Shown: positions 1 to 7,393, numbered from the stretch's first letter. The stretch: DNA of 13,860 nucleotides from Roseiarcus sp035500275 (GCA_035500275.1 DATJXI010000156.1:1-13860), one strand, 5' to 3'. Notes: generated by a model from the letters alone, not told the origin. Numbers and translations are program-made.

Positions 1-119
1 CGCTTCGCCATCGCGCCGTTGGCGACCGCGAGCGGCCAGCCCATCCCGGGGTTCAGCCCGTGATAGGCGCCAAGCGCGATCACCAGAAGCCAGAGCTCAG
101 GACGCCATCCGCCGCTCAT
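1..119 (-). CDS. Membrane protein, N-terminal fragment (cut by window edge)
   Basis: The first 39 codons of a minus-strand gene are visible, starting at the ATG read from 119. The peptide begins MSGGWRPELWLLVIALGAYH, a short hydrophobic helix leading into a H-G-L-N-P-G-M-G-W motif and a second small-residue hydrophobic stretch, so this is very probably an integral membrane protein. The HGxNPGMGW pattern loosely recalls the HGxxP motifs of small transporter families such as UreH/SafE, but the family cannot be fixed from this fragment. It starts 18 nt after the stop of the SBP56 gene on the same strand, so the two are probably co-transcribed. The rest lies outside the window. Confidence 0.7.
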   Translation of the reverse strand, partial: MSGGWRPELWLLVIALGAYHGLNPGMGWPLAVANGAMAK

Positions 120-137
120 CGCTCGCTTGCCGGGGCG

Positions 138-1547
138 TCAGGCCGACGGATAGCAGAAGGAATCGGTTGAGCAGTCGCCGCCCTCGAGCCGTATCTGATG
201 CGCGCCGAAACCCTCATCGAACTCGACGAAGAAGTCCCGATCGAGCTCGATGCCGCCCGAGGGATCGGCGTTGCACATCACTTGGACGCCCGGCACCCCC
301 TGCGAATAGAACTGCCGGTCCCAGGAGCTATAGAGAGAGTTGGTGAAATAGACGCGTCTGCCGTCGCGGCTGATTTCCACCATTTGCGGTCCGCCGCCGA
401 ACGCCTTCCCGTTGGGGTGGGGCGCATGCTTGGCGATCCCGCCGATCCTGACCGAGCCGGCAAGCTTCGGGCTCATCGGGTCGGATACGTCGTACTGCCT
501 GAGTTCGCCGGTTCCCCAGCAAGCGACGTTAAGGAAACGGTCGTCGAGCGACAGGTCGATGTCGGTGACGAGCGGCGGCACGGCGCCGAAGCCCTTGAGC
601 AGATCCGGCAGCAGCTCTTTCTCCGCCGGCTCCGGCGGAATCGTCGCGGTTTTCGCGATTGAGAACTTTCCGTTTTCGCGACGCCAGGTCCAGATCGATC
701 CTTCGAGGTTCGTGGTGTCGACGACGACGCCGAGGAAACCGTACTCCTTGGCCGGATCGTGGGCGGGCCGGACCTCGAGCAGCATTTGATGGTTGGCGCC
801 GAGATCGATCGTCTGAACGTTCTTCCGGGCCGCCAGGTCCCAGAAATGCACCGAGTGGCCGTATTTGTTCGCAAGCAGGTCCTCCGGCACGAGGCCGTTC
901 TCGAACTGCGGCGGCAGCCCCCACTCACTCGTCACCATATAGTTGCGGGGCAGGTTCCACCAGAAGTCGTAATGCAATCGCTGTGGGCCACGGTCGATTT
1001 CCCAGCGCCCGCGTATGTCGAAGGTCTCGCAGTCCATGATGAAGACGCCGGGAGGGCCCTGGGTCCCGTCGTCGCCGGCGCCGCCGAGTGTGCTGATATA
1101 GATTCCCTCCGGGCCGCAGTGGACGGTGTGCGGACGCGAATAGCCGGTTTTGCGCGTCACTTCCTCCGGCTCGATGATCTTGACGATCTGAGGCCGCGTC
1201 GGGTCGGGCTTGGTGTCGACGACATAGATCCGCGACGAGCGGATGCCGGGAATGATGAGATAGCGGCGCTCGACGAAGGGATGCCCCGAGAGGGGAGACA
1301 GTGCGGAAGAACAGGCGTTCCAACCGAAATGATGGAACTCGTCGCCGCGGTAGGGCATGTCGAGCCGATAGATCATTTTGCCGAAGTTCGCCGAGCGCCG
1401 ATCGACGTCGACGACCGCGAGAGCGTCGGGTTTCGAATGGTCGGACGACAAGAGCACGGTGTAGGCCAGGCGTTCAGCCGGGGCCTCCATCGCGATGCGC
1501 GGGGACGGATAGAGCGTCGGATCCGGCCTGAGGCTCTCGAACAACAT
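138..1547 (-). CDS. Selenium-binding protein 56 / methanethiol oxidase family protein
   Basis: This 469-residue protein belongs to the SBP56 (SELENBP1) family, whose studied bacterial and human members are copper-dependent methanethiol oxidases converting methanethiol to formaldehyde, H2S and H2O2. Family landmarks include EFHHFGWNACSS (residues 70-81), SRPHTVHCGPEGIYISTLGG (138-157), KYGHSVHFWD and the C-terminal HQIRLEGGD. His72, His73, His140 and His450 are plausible metal ligands by position. Length matches the family (about 460). The start is the ATG read from 1547, preceded five bases upstream by AGGAGG; the open frame extends further, but only in low-complexity sequence without family similarity. 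I see no convincing secretion signal in this start, although some studied homologues are periplasmic. A membrane protein gene follows 18 nt downstream. The family call is firm. The substrate is inferred, since selenium or another thiol role is also possible. Confidence 0.93.
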   Translation of the reverse strand: MLFESLRPDPTLYPSPRIAMEAPAERLAYTVLLSSDHSKPDALAVVDVDRRSANFGKMIYRLDMPYRGDEFHHFGWNACSSALSPLSGHPFVERRYLIIPGIRSSRIYVVDTKPDPTRPQIVKIIEPEEVTRKTGYSRPHTVHCGPEGIYISTLGGAGDDGTQGPPGVFIMDCETFDIRGRWEIDRGPQRLHYDFWWNLPRNYMVTSEWGLPPQFENGLVPEDLLANKYGHSVHFWDLAARKNVQTIDLGANHQMLLEVRPAHDPAKEYGFLGVVVDTTNLEGSIWTWRRENGKFSIAKTATIPPEPAEKELLPDLLKGFGAVPPLVTDIDLSLDDRFLNVACWGTGELRQYDVSDPMSPKLAGSVRIGGIAKHAPHPNGKAFGGGPQMVEISRDGRRVYFTNSLYSSWDRQFYSQGVPGVQVMCNADPSGGIELDRDFFVEFDEGFGAHQIRLEGGDCSTDSFCYPSA

Positions 1548-1577
1548 CGTTTCCTCCTCGATTTCGCCTGGTTTCTG

Positions 1578-1595
1578 ATTGCGCGATCCCGCAAT
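1578..1595. promoter_or_regulatory. 18-bp palindrome upstream of SBP56 gene
   Basis: ATTGCG, six bases, CGCAAT: perfect 6-bp half-sites about 30 bp upstream of the SBP56 start codon. The position suits a repressor operator or an mRNA leader hairpin. No regulator is identified, so the role is inferred from symmetry and position alone. Confidence 0.4.
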
Positions 1596-1648
1596 TTCCC
1601 GCGGCGGTTGCAGCGAAAGTAGCACCCGCGGAAGTAAAGCGCTACCTT

Positions 1649-1664
1649 TGCCGACATTTCGGCA
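1649..1664. promoter_or_regulatory. 16-bp inverted repeat (TGCCGA-CATT-TCGGCA)
   Basis: Perfect 6-bp arms separated by four bases, about 100 bp upstream of the SBP56 start. It is too far from either gene to be a terminator of a known transcript and could be an activator or repressor site. It may also be a chance hairpin in GC-rich DNA. Confidence 0.3.
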
Positions 1665-1853
1665 GAAGCGTGGTCGTTTGCCCCATTCGCCGCAGACGCA
1701 GTCCGGCTCCGGCCGCTTCTTGCCCCAATCCGGGACGACGCCCGCTAACCCTCGGTAACCCGCCGGCAACCTTAAGCCTTGATAAAGAAAATCCTTCGAA
1801 TTCGCGCGGATTCGCCTCCGCGCGGTTGGCAGCGGGAACGGCGTGGAAGGCGT

Positions 1854-3002
1854 ATGGGTCGATCGCGTTTGAGCTGGGCCGCGTCGGCTGTCGCGCCGTG
1901 GTGCCTGGCGGCCGGCGTGCTGGTGTCGATCACGGCCGATGCGGGTCAGGAGCCGGCCCAATATGCAAGCGCCTTCGACCGCAAGCTGCTCATCGAGGCG
2001 AACGATCCCGTCCGTAAGGCCATTGCCCTCTCCCGCCGCTTTCAGGCGGTGGATGCGGACGGTGCGCCAGTGCCGCTCGTCCAGACGGGCCAAGCCGGGT
2101 CGGCGGCGCGCGACGAAATCGAGCCGAACGCGGCGCTGAAGGACCGCTCCTCCGCTGCCGCTGAGGCGAATGAAAGCGCCAAAGGCGATCCGTTCGCCGG
2201 CGTCGAGGCCAGCCTCGCCGCCCGCCGCGGCGGCAGCTCCGGCGACGTTGATCTCGACGCTCTCCCCTCATGGCCGCCCGAGGTCCAGGGCCCGCGCGAC
2301 GTCGAGTTCGATCCGGGCCACACGATGAGCCCCGCGCAGCCGGCCGAGGCCAAAAGCGCGCCGGCCACCCCCGCCTTCAGCGACGGCGCGACGCCATCGG
2401 TGCCGCTCGAATTCGCGCTCAATTCGTCGAGCCCGACGTCGAGCGACGGCGTCGTGGTGGCGGTCGAGATCGACGGTCATCCGCAGACCACTTTCGCCGA
2501 GAAGTCGCCGCTCAGCGAGCCCCCGAACTACGCCGCCCTCATCGATCCCAAGGACAACGCGCGGCAGATGCGGTGCCTGGCGGAAGCGATCTATTTCGAG
2601 GCGCGCAGCGAGTCGGAAGAGGGGCAGGCGGCGGTGGCGCAGGTGGTGCTCAATCGGGTGCGCTCCGGCATCTATCCCACCACCGTCTGCGGCGTCGTCT
2701 ATCAGGACCGCAACCGGCCGTTCGCCTGCCAGTTCTCCTTCGCCTGCGAGGGTAGGTCGCTGCGCATCGAGGAGCCGAGTCCCTGGGCGGTCGCGACCCG
2801 CATCGCCCAGGAAGTGGTGAGCGGGCGCGACTACAATCCGCGCGTCGCGGAGGCCGTCAACTATCACGCCAACTACGTCGCCCCCTTCTGGAGGGGATAC
2901 CTGCGCCGGGTGGACCGCATCGGCGCGCATATCTTCTACGCCATGCGCGACGGGGTGAACTGGGCGCCGGGCGCCCTCAACGGCCACGGGGACCGGCCGT
3001 AA
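1854..3002 (+). CDS. Secreted SleB/CwlJ-type cell wall hydrolase
   Basis: This 382-residue protein has a Hydrolase_2 (SleB/CwlJ) domain at about residues 235-365. Characteristic strings are LAEAIYFEARSESEEGQAAV, VVLNRVRSGIYPTTVCGVVY and CQFSFACEG, followed by the family's typical NYHANYVAPFW. The family cleaves peptidoglycan glycan strands; in alphaproteobacteria such proteins act in the periplasm in cell wall remodelling. The chosen ATG gives a basic N-terminus (GRSRL) followed by a hydrophobic signal segment ending near ADAG. An in-frame TTG at 1779 would add 25 residues before the signal and is less likely. Residues of about 40-230 are low-complexity, rich in Ala, Ser and Pro, probably a disordered linker. 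It is transcribed divergently from the SBP56 gene and shows no link to the arsenic genes. Confidence 0.88.
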   Translation: MGRSRLSWAASAVAPWCLAAGVLVSITADAGQEPAQYASAFDRKLLIEANDPVRKAIALSRRFQAVDADGAPVPLVQTGQAGSAARDEIEPNAALKDRSSAAAEANESAKGDPFAGVEASLAARRGGSSGDVDLDALPSWPPEVQGPRDVEFDPGHTMSPAQPAEAKSAPATPAFSDGATPSVPLEFALNSSSPTSSDGVVVAVEIDGHPQTTFAEKSPLSEPPNYAALIDPKDNARQMRCLAEAIYFEARSESEEGQAAVAQVVLNRVRSGIYPTTVCGVVYQDRNRPFACQFSFACEGRSLRIEEPSPWAVATRIAQEVVSGRDYNPRVAEAVNYHANYVAPFWRGYLRRVDRIGAHIFYAMRDGVNWAPGALNGHGDRP

Positions 3003-3007
3003 GGCCG
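2994..3007 (+). terminator. Weak hairpin at the end of the sleB-like gene
   Basis: CGGCC-GTAA-GGCCG makes a 5-bp stem with a four-base loop overlapping the TAA stop, followed by a mixed T-rich stretch (ttgcttgctt). It could assist termination, but the stem is short and there is no true U-tract. Confidence 0.25.
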
Positions 3008-3141
3008 TTGCTTGCTTCACACCTCGTGCAGCCCCGACTTGCGCCCGTTCGCGTATTCGCAGACCGCGTGCTAGCGTCGGGCAAGCGCCGGCCGCCCGCC
3101 TGATCTAAAGGCCGCGGCGCTGCCGTGATGAGGGCCTCGCG

Positions 3142-4290
3142 ATGCTTGCAAAGGCGGAATCAGCCTGTTTCGTCATCGCCGACATCTCAGGCTACACGAC
3201 CTTCGTCTCCGGCGTCGAACTCGACCACGCCCAGGACATCATCGCCGACATCATGGACACGCTCGTCCGGGCGCTCCGGCCGCCGTTCCGCCTCGCCAAA
3301 TTTGAGGGCGACGCGGCGTTCGTCTACGCGCTCGCCGAGAAGATCGATGGATCGCTCTTGCAGGATTCGATCGAGGCCGCCTATTTCGCCTTCCGCAGGC
3401 GGCTTCGCAGCATCAAGCAAGCGAATACGTGCGAGTGCCAGGCCTGCAGCCGCATGCAGAGTCTCGACCTTAAGTTCGTCGTTCACCACGGCGAGTTCAT
3501 CAAGCAGAAAATGGCCGGGCGCGAGGAGCTCGCCGGCCGCGACGTCATTCTGGTCCACCGCCTCCTCAAGAACGAGGTCGGCAAGACTTTCGGCGACCAC
3601 GCCTACGCGCTCTATTCCGACGCCTGCGTCAAGGCCATGGGCATCGACCCGAGGGCGCAGGACCTGATCGAGCATGTCGAGGCCATCGACGTCATCGGCG
3701 AGGCGAAATGCTGGATTCGCGACCTCGAGCAGGCGTGGACGAAGGAGAACGAAACGACCCGGGTCGTCGTCCAGCGCGCCGACGCCTTCACAGTGATGGA
3801 GGCCGATTTCGCCGCGCCCCCGTCAGCGGTTTGGGAGCTTGTCACCATGCCGGCGCATCGGCCGCGCTGGCAAAGGAGCGACGGCGTGGTCGAAAACGCG
3901 ACAACGGGACGCCGAGGCGCGGGAACGCAGAATCACTGCCTGCACGGGAAGGACGCCATCATCGAGGATATTGTCGACTGGCGTCCGTTCGACTATGCGA
4001 CTCTGACGACCCTGCTGCCGATCCCGGGCGCCCCGAAAATCCTCATGAGCTACGCGTTCGAGGAAAAGGACGGCGGCACGCATTTCGAGTTTCGCGTGGC
4101 CAAGCCCAAGCCGAAGGACCTGACCTTCTACGAGCAGATCTGGCCGACCGTACACAGCAACTACAGCTTCGGCTTTGAGACGCTGCGGGCGATGCTGGAG
4201 GAGCGGGCGAAGGCGCCGGCGGTCGTGGACGAGCCGCCGCTGCCCGCTTCCGCTGACCGCTTCCTGACCCAGCCGTTGCACGCGCCCTGA
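3142..4290 (+). CDS. DUF2652 (cyclase-like) - SRPBCC two-domain protein
   Basis: This is a 382-residue soluble protein. Residues 1 to about 195 match DUF2652, a family that looks like a divergent class III nucleotidyl cyclase fold. Examples are FVIADISGYTTFV (10-22), KFEGDAAFVY (53-62) and DVILVHRLLKN. Asp14 and Asp57 fall where cyclases carry their two metal-binding aspartates, but the usual VNxAARL Asn position reads as Ile, so catalytic activity is uncertain. Residues from about 215 to 365 resemble the SRPBCC/polyketide-cyclase fold (MEADFAAPPSAVWELVTMPA, then W-R-P-F-D-Y), which binds hydrophobic ligands. A Cys-rich insert, CECQAC, lies near residues 95-100. The ATG at 3142 has an AGGG eight bases upstream. 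The gene converges on the glutaredoxin-type arsenate reductase gene with a 60-bp gap. Function is unknown. A ligand-sensing or methyl-/lipid-binding role is speculation. Confidence 0.8.
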   Translation: MLAKAESACFVIADISGYTTFVSGVELDHAQDIIADIMDTLVRALRPPFRLAKFEGDAAFVYALAEKIDGSLLQDSIEAAYFAFRRRLRSIKQANTCECQACSRMQSLDLKFVVHHGEFIKQKMAGREELAGRDVILVHRLLKNEVGKTFGDHAYALYSDACVKAMGIDPRAQDLIEHVEAIDVIGEAKCWIRDLEQAWTKENETTRVVVQRADAFTVMEADFAAPPSAVWELVTMPAHRPRWQRSDGVVENATTGRRGAGTQNHCLHGKDAIIEDIVDWRPFDYATLTTLLPIPGAPKILMSYAFEEKDGGTHFEFRVAKPKPKDLTFYEQIWPTVHSNYSFGFETLRAMLEERAKAPAVVDEPPLPASADRFLTQPLHAP

Positions 4291-4350
4291 AATTCGGATC
4301 TTCGCTCCGCTCGCAATCACGACCTTGGCGGCGCCCGTTCGCAGGCGGCG

Positions 4351-4764
4351 CTAGCGCTTCCGCTTCGAGGTCTCGACTGCCTCGCCGTCCTCCTTGACGA
4401 AGCGCGCCACCGGCTTCGGCAGAATGTCGAGCACCGTCTCCGAGGGGCGGCAGAGCTTGACGCCCGCCTCCGTAACGACAATCGGCCGCTCGATTAGGAT
4501 CGGATGTTTTGTCATGAAGTCGAGAAGGTCTTCGTCGGTCCATTTTGGATCGGCGAGCCCAAGCTCGGCATAGGGCGTGCCCTTCTGGCGCAGAACGGCG
4601 CGGACGGGGACGCCCATTTTCGCGATCAATTGCTTGAGGCGTTCGCGGCTCGGCGGGTCCTTGAGGTACTCGATGACGACCGGCTCCTCGCCGCTCGCGC
4701 GGATCATGGCAAGCACGTTGCGCGACGTGCCGCATTTCGGGTTGTGGTAGATCGTGACCGTCAA
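4351..4764 (-). CDS. arsC: Arsenate reductase, glutaredoxin-coupled (ArsC, E. coli plasmid type)
   Basis: This 137-residue cytoplasmic enzyme reduces As(V) to As(III) with glutathione and glutaredoxin. It aligns well with the E. coli ArsC family: YHNPKCGTSRN carries the catalytic Cys11. The three arginines that bind arsenate in the family are present in VRAVLRQ, ERPIVV and CRPSE, and PHILI-like spacing is preserved in KHPILIERP. The only suitable start is TTG read from 4764, with AAGG seven bases upstream; a TTG start and modest ribosome site suggest low or coupled translation. The gene is the last of the arsR1-arsC-acr3-arsC operon, 28 nt after the acr3 stop. It is the second arsenate reductase of the operon, mechanistically unrelated to the one upstream. 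Confidence 0.93.
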   Translation of the reverse strand: MTVTIYHNPKCGTSRNVLAMIRASGEEPVVIEYLKDPPSRERLKQLIAKMGVPVRAVLRQKGTPYAELGLADPKWTDEDLLDFMTKHPILIERPIVVTEAGVKLCRPSETVLDILPKPVARFVKEDGEAVETSKRKR

Positions 4765-4792
4765 GAGGCGCCTTGCAGAAGAGGCTGCTTCG

Positions 4793-5851
4793 TCAGTGGG
4801 TATGCTCGGCGAGCGCTTCCCGCCGGACCTGTCCGCGCTCGTACCACGCTTGGCTGTTATTAACGATCCACACGGCGGACAGCATGACCGGGACCTCGAT
4901 CAAAACGCCGACCACCGTCGCGAGCGCTGCGCCTGAATTGAATCCGAACAGGCTGATGGCCGCCGCGACGGCAAGTTCGAAGAAGTTGCTCGCGCCGATG
5001 AGTGCAGAAGGTCCGGCGACGCAATGCTGCTCGCCAAGCAGGCGATTGAGCCCATAGGCGACACCCGCGTTAAAATAGACCTGGATGAGAATCGGGATGG
5101 CAAGCAGCGCAATCACGATAGGCTGGGCGAGAATCTGCTCGCCCTGAAAGGCGAACAGCAGAACGAGCGTCGCAAGCAGCGACATGAGCGAGACCGAACC
5201 GAGCCTACCCAGCAGCCGGGCAAGCGCCGCCTGTCCGCCACTCGCGAGAACGTACCGTCTCGCCGCCTGCGCGACGATCACCGGGATCACGATATAAAGC
5301 ACGACCGACAGAACAAGCGTGTCCCAGGGAACGGTGATGGCGGAAAGGCCGAGTAGCAAGCCAACGATCGGCGCGAACGCGAACACCATGATCGTGTCGT
5401 TGAGCGCGACCTGCGACAGCGTGAAATGCGGCTCGCCCTTCATCAGGCTGCTCCAGACGAAGACCATGGCGGTGCATGGCGCGGCGGCGAGCAGGATGAG
5501 CCCGGCGATGTAGGAATTGATCTGATCCGGCGGCAGCCATGGACGGAACAGATGCCCAATGAAAAGCCACCCCAAGGCCGCCATCGAGAAGGGCTTTACC
5601 GCCCAGTTGATGAATAGCGTGACGCCGATCCCGCGCCAGTGCTCGCCGACCCGGCTCAGCGCCGCGAAATCGATCTTGAGCAGCATCGGCACGATCATGA
5701 GCCAGATCAGGAACGCAACGGGCAGGTTGACCCTGGCGACCTCGATCGCGCCGATCGCGTGAAAGAGACCGGGGAAAGCATGCCCTAGAGCGACGCCGGC
5801 GACGATGCAGAGAATGACCCAAACCGTGAGATAGCGTTCGAAAGTCGACAT
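4793..5851 (-). CDS. acr3: Arsenite efflux transporter ACR3
   Basis: This integral membrane protein of 352 residues has about ten hydrophobic segments. It belongs to the ACR3 (BASS superfamily) arsenite permeases, which export arsenite using the proton gradient. The functional Cys is in LLAAAPCTAMVFVWSSLMKG (Cys126) and the conserved Glu is in GASNFFELAVA (near residue 292); both are important in studied ACR3 proteins. The start chosen is the ATG read from 5851, seven bases after a GAGG. A GTG one codon upstream (5854) is the alternative. The start overlaps the stop of the upstream arsenate reductase by one base (TGATG), implying translational coupling between reduction of arsenate and export of arsenite. 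No ArsA ATPase is present, as expected for ACR3. Confidence 0.95.
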   Translation of the reverse strand: MSTFERYLTVWVILCIVAGVALGHAFPGLFHAIGAIEVARVNLPVAFLIWLMIVPMLLKIDFAALSRVGEHWRGIGVTLFINWAVKPFSMAALGWLFIGHLFRPWLPPDQINSYIAGLILLAAAPCTAMVFVWSSLMKGEPHFTLSQVALNDTIMVFAFAPIVGLLLGLSAITVPWDTLVLSVVLYIVIPVIVAQAARRYVLASGGQAALARLLGRLGSVSLMSLLATLVLLFAFQGEQILAQPIVIALLAIPILIQVYFNAGVAYGLNRLLGEQHCVAGPSALIGASNFFELAVAAAISLFGFNSGAALATVVGVLIEVPVMLSAVWIVNNSQAWYERGQVRREALAEHTH

Positions 5852-6378
5852 CACCGAACCTCACGTGCGCGCCTAGTCGCCCCATCCATGCCGCCGATCG
5901 CCCGCAGCTTCGCGCCAAGGGTCAAGCTGTCGAGGCTCGCGATCGGCAGGCTGGTGAAGATGGAGATGCGGTTCCGAAGGTATTTGAAGGCGGTGACGAA
6001 GGCCGCTTCCTTTTGGATGTCGGTTCCCTCGACAGCGGCTGGGTCCTCGATCCCCCAATGCGCGGTCATCGGCTGCCCCGGCCAGACCGGGCAGGCTTCG
6101 CCCGCCGCGCTGTCGCAGACCGTGAACACGAAATCGAGGTCCGGTGCGCCGGGCTTCACGAATTCGTCCCAGCTCTTCGAGCGGAAGCCGTCGGTCGGAT
6201 AGCGGTAGGCCTCGAGCACTTTCAGCGCAAGGGGATTGACGGCGCCCTTGGGATGGCTGCCCGCCGAATAGGCGTTGAACCGTCCCCCGCCGTCCCTGCG
6301 CAATATGCTCTCGGCCAGGATCGAGCGCGCGCTATTGCCCGTGCAGAGGAAGAGGACGTTGAAAGCGCGGTCAGTCAT
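5851..6378 (-). CDS. arsC: Arsenate reductase, thioredoxin/LMW-PTPase type
   Basis: This 175-residue protein has the low-molecular-weight phosphatase P-loop CTGNSAR (Cys12 to Arg18). Two further cysteines occur in VCDSAAGEACPVWPG (Cys88 and Cys96), and HWGIEDPAAVEG contains the acid Asp. The Cys trio fits arsenate reduction through a shuttled disulfide resolved by thioredoxin, or by glutathione/mycothiol-like partners in some relatives. Cys88 and Cys96 are separated by seven residues, one more than in the S. aureus enzyme, which is common in proteobacterial members. Length is longer than the roughly 130-residue Gram-positive type, with a C-terminal extension after SLDSLTLGAKLRAIGG. Its ATG overlaps the end of arsR1 by eight bases and its stop overlaps the acr3 start. 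Confidence 0.92.
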   Translation of the reverse strand: MTDRAFNVLFLCTGNSARSILAESILRRDGGGRFNAYSAGSHPKGAVNPLALKVLEAYRYPTDGFRSKSWDEFVKPGAPDLDFVFTVCDSAAGEACPVWPGQPMTAHWGIEDPAAVEGTDIQKEAAFVTAFKYLRNRISIFTSLPIASLDSLTLGAKLRAIGGMDGATRRAREVR

Positions 6379-6736
6379 CGGCGGGAGTTTCCGGCGGACA
6401 ACAGGGAGAAAGGTCGGCGATCAGCGGGGCGCAAAGTTCAGGGTGGCCGCCGCAACAATCCTTGATCAGGAATAATGTGACCTCGCGCAGCCGTTGCAAG
6501 TCCGCGCGGTAGATGATCGATCGGCTGCGTCGTTCGCCGCGAACCAAGCCGGCGCGCGCTAGAACGGCAAGGTGGGCCGACATGGTGTTCTGCGGAGCTG
6601 CGAGCAGCCGCGCGAGTTCGCCCGCCGCTACTCCGTCAGGCTCCCGGCTCACGAGGAGCCGGAACGTCTCAAGTCGGGTGGTCTGAGCAAGCGCCGCCAG
6701 GGCGGCGATGGCTACGGTCGAATCCATCGAATCCAT
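6371..6736 (-). CDS. arsR: ArsR-family arsenite-responsive repressor (arsR1)
   Basis: This 121-residue winged-helix repressor starts with the ArsR core (ALAQTTRLETFRLLVSREPDG, then AGELARLLAAPQNTMSAHLAVLARAGLVRGERRSRS). It should repress its own operon and release DNA on binding As(III). It lacks the ELCVC site of R773 ArsR. Instead there is a C-terminal CCGGHPELC (Cys94, Cys95, Cys102), resembling the three-Cys site of the Acidithiobacillus ferrooxidans repressor, plus another CC pair at 112-113. The start could also be the ATG at 6727 (residue 4). Neither has a clear ribosome site. It is the first gene of the operon, divergent from aioB, and a palindrome lies five bases upstream of its start. 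Confidence 0.92.
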   Translation of the reverse strand: MDSMDSTVAIAALAALAQTTRLETFRLLVSREPDGVAAGELARLLAAPQNTMSAHLAVLARAGLVRGERRSRSIIYRADLQRLREVTLFLIKDCCGGHPELCAPLIADLSPCCPPETPADD

Positions 6737-6850
6737 ATTGCTAGAATTAATGTTCTATGCAACACTTCCAGAATAAACGAAATGTACGACGGTTACGCGA
6801 CGCTCGCAGAGCAGACGGTCGTCGCATAGCGCGGATGGGGAGGTTAGGCC
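6737..6850. promoter_or_regulatory. Divergent arsR1 / aioB promoter region
   Basis: This 114-bp region separates the two divergent arsenic operons and must contain both promoters. The left half (6737-6785) is strikingly AT-rich for this genome. I did not find a TGGC-N-TTGC-type sigma-54 promoter of the kind used by AioR-controlled aio genes. The aioB ribosome site GGGGAGG (6838-6844) is strong. No certain -35/-10 pair was assigned in either direction. Confidence 0.65.
6742..6757. promoter_or_regulatory. Candidate ArsR operator between arsR1 and aioB
   Basis: TAGAA-TTAATG-TTCTA is a perfect 5-bp inverted repeat with a six-base centre. It lies five bases upstream of arsR1 and about 94 bp upstream of aioB. 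The same half-sites, with the same spacing but the opposite order, occur at the arsR2 promoter, which supports a shared ArsR-type binding role. Plus-strand TAGAAT within it also resembles a -10 box. Binding is inferred. Confidence 0.6.
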
Positions 6851-7390
6851 ATGGACGAGCGTGCCAATCGGTGCGACCGCAAGGTCGATATGGGTCGCCG
6901 CTGGTTTCTCGGTGGGGCGGGCGTCGCCGCAGCCGGGGCCGCCGCGGCAAGCGTCGTTCCGCAACGGGCGAAGGCCGAGCCGCAGCTTGCGCGGGTCGCC
7001 TATCCCTCGAACCGGCTTGCGAACGTCAAGCAACTCAAGTCCAACGAGCCTCTGGCGGTCGCCTATCCGGACGCCGATGCGCCCGGCGTGCTCATCAAGC
7101 TCGGGACGAAGGTTCCCGGCGGAGTCGGCCCCGACGGCGATATCGTCGGATTCACCACCATCTGCCCCCACAAGGGGTTTCCGATGTCCTACAACGCGTC
7201 CGACAGGACCCTGAACTGCCCCGGCCATTACTCGCGCTTCGACTGCGAGAACGGCGGGCAGCAGATTTGGGGACATGCGACCGCAAATCTCGCGCAATAT
7301 CTGCTCCGGGTCGATTCAACTGGCGACATCTACGCGAACGGCCTCGACGAACTCCTGTACGGCCGCCTCTCAAACGTGCTGGAGGGCTGA
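6851..7390 (+). CDS. aioB: Arsenite oxidase small (Rieske) subunit AioB
   Basis: AioB passes electrons from the molybdenum subunit AioA to a periplasmic cytochrome or cupredoxin. The 179-residue precursor has a twin-arginine signal, GRRWFLGG (15-22), a small-residue hydrophobic stretch, and a likely cut after AKA (42). The Rieske [2Fe-2S] ligands are Cys105 and His107 in CPHKGF, and Cys123 and His126 in CPGHYSRFD. The positions that form a disulfide in many Rieske proteins hold Phe110 and Gly125, as reported for the Rhizobium NT-26 enzyme. The ATG at 6851 follows GGGGAGG by seven bases. Only three bases separate its stop from aioA. It is divergent from arsR1, so the shared region may bring it under ArsR control. 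Confidence 0.95.
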   Translation: MDERANRCDRKVDMGRRWFLGGAGVAAAGAAAASVVPQRAKAEPQLARVAYPSNRLANVKQLKSNEPLAVAYPDADAPGVLIKLGTKVPGGVGPDGDIVGFTTICPHKGFPMSYNASDRTLNCPGHYSRFDCENGGQQIWGHATANLAQYLLRVDSTGDIYANGLDELLYGRLSNVLEG

Positions 7391-7393
7391 TCC

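Larger units (their letters stand above)
1548..1853. promoter_or_regulatory. Divergent intergenic region between SBP56 and sleB-like genes
   Basis: This 306-bp gap must hold promoters for both divergent genes. It contains two short perfect inverted repeats close to the SBP56 side (listed separately). It also has the most AT-rich run of the area at about 1771-1800. No convincing -35/-10 pair could be assigned, and no credible small gene was seen. A TTG at 1779 is in frame with the hydrolase gene but makes an unlikely basic extension before the signal peptide. Confidence 0.5.

Noticed and set aside
759..1622. 287-codon plus-strand open frame opposite the SBP56 gene
   Set aside because: Antisense to a strongly conserved gene, and the peptide is Arg/Asp-rich without family motifs.
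1548..2093. N-terminal extension of the SBP56 frame
   Set aside because: The open frame continues, but the added 182 residues are low-complexity. A strong AGGAGG precedes the ATG at 1547, and the extension would overlap the divergent hydrolase gene.
2268..3020. 250-codon minus-strand frame opposite the sleB-like gene
   Set aside because: It overlaps the conserved hydrolase domain on the other strand, with composition typical of a frame shadow.
4291..4350. Terminator between the convergent DUF2652 and arsC genes
   Set aside because: Only short GC-rich partial repeats with long loops are present and no U-tract, so this is not supportable as a terminator.
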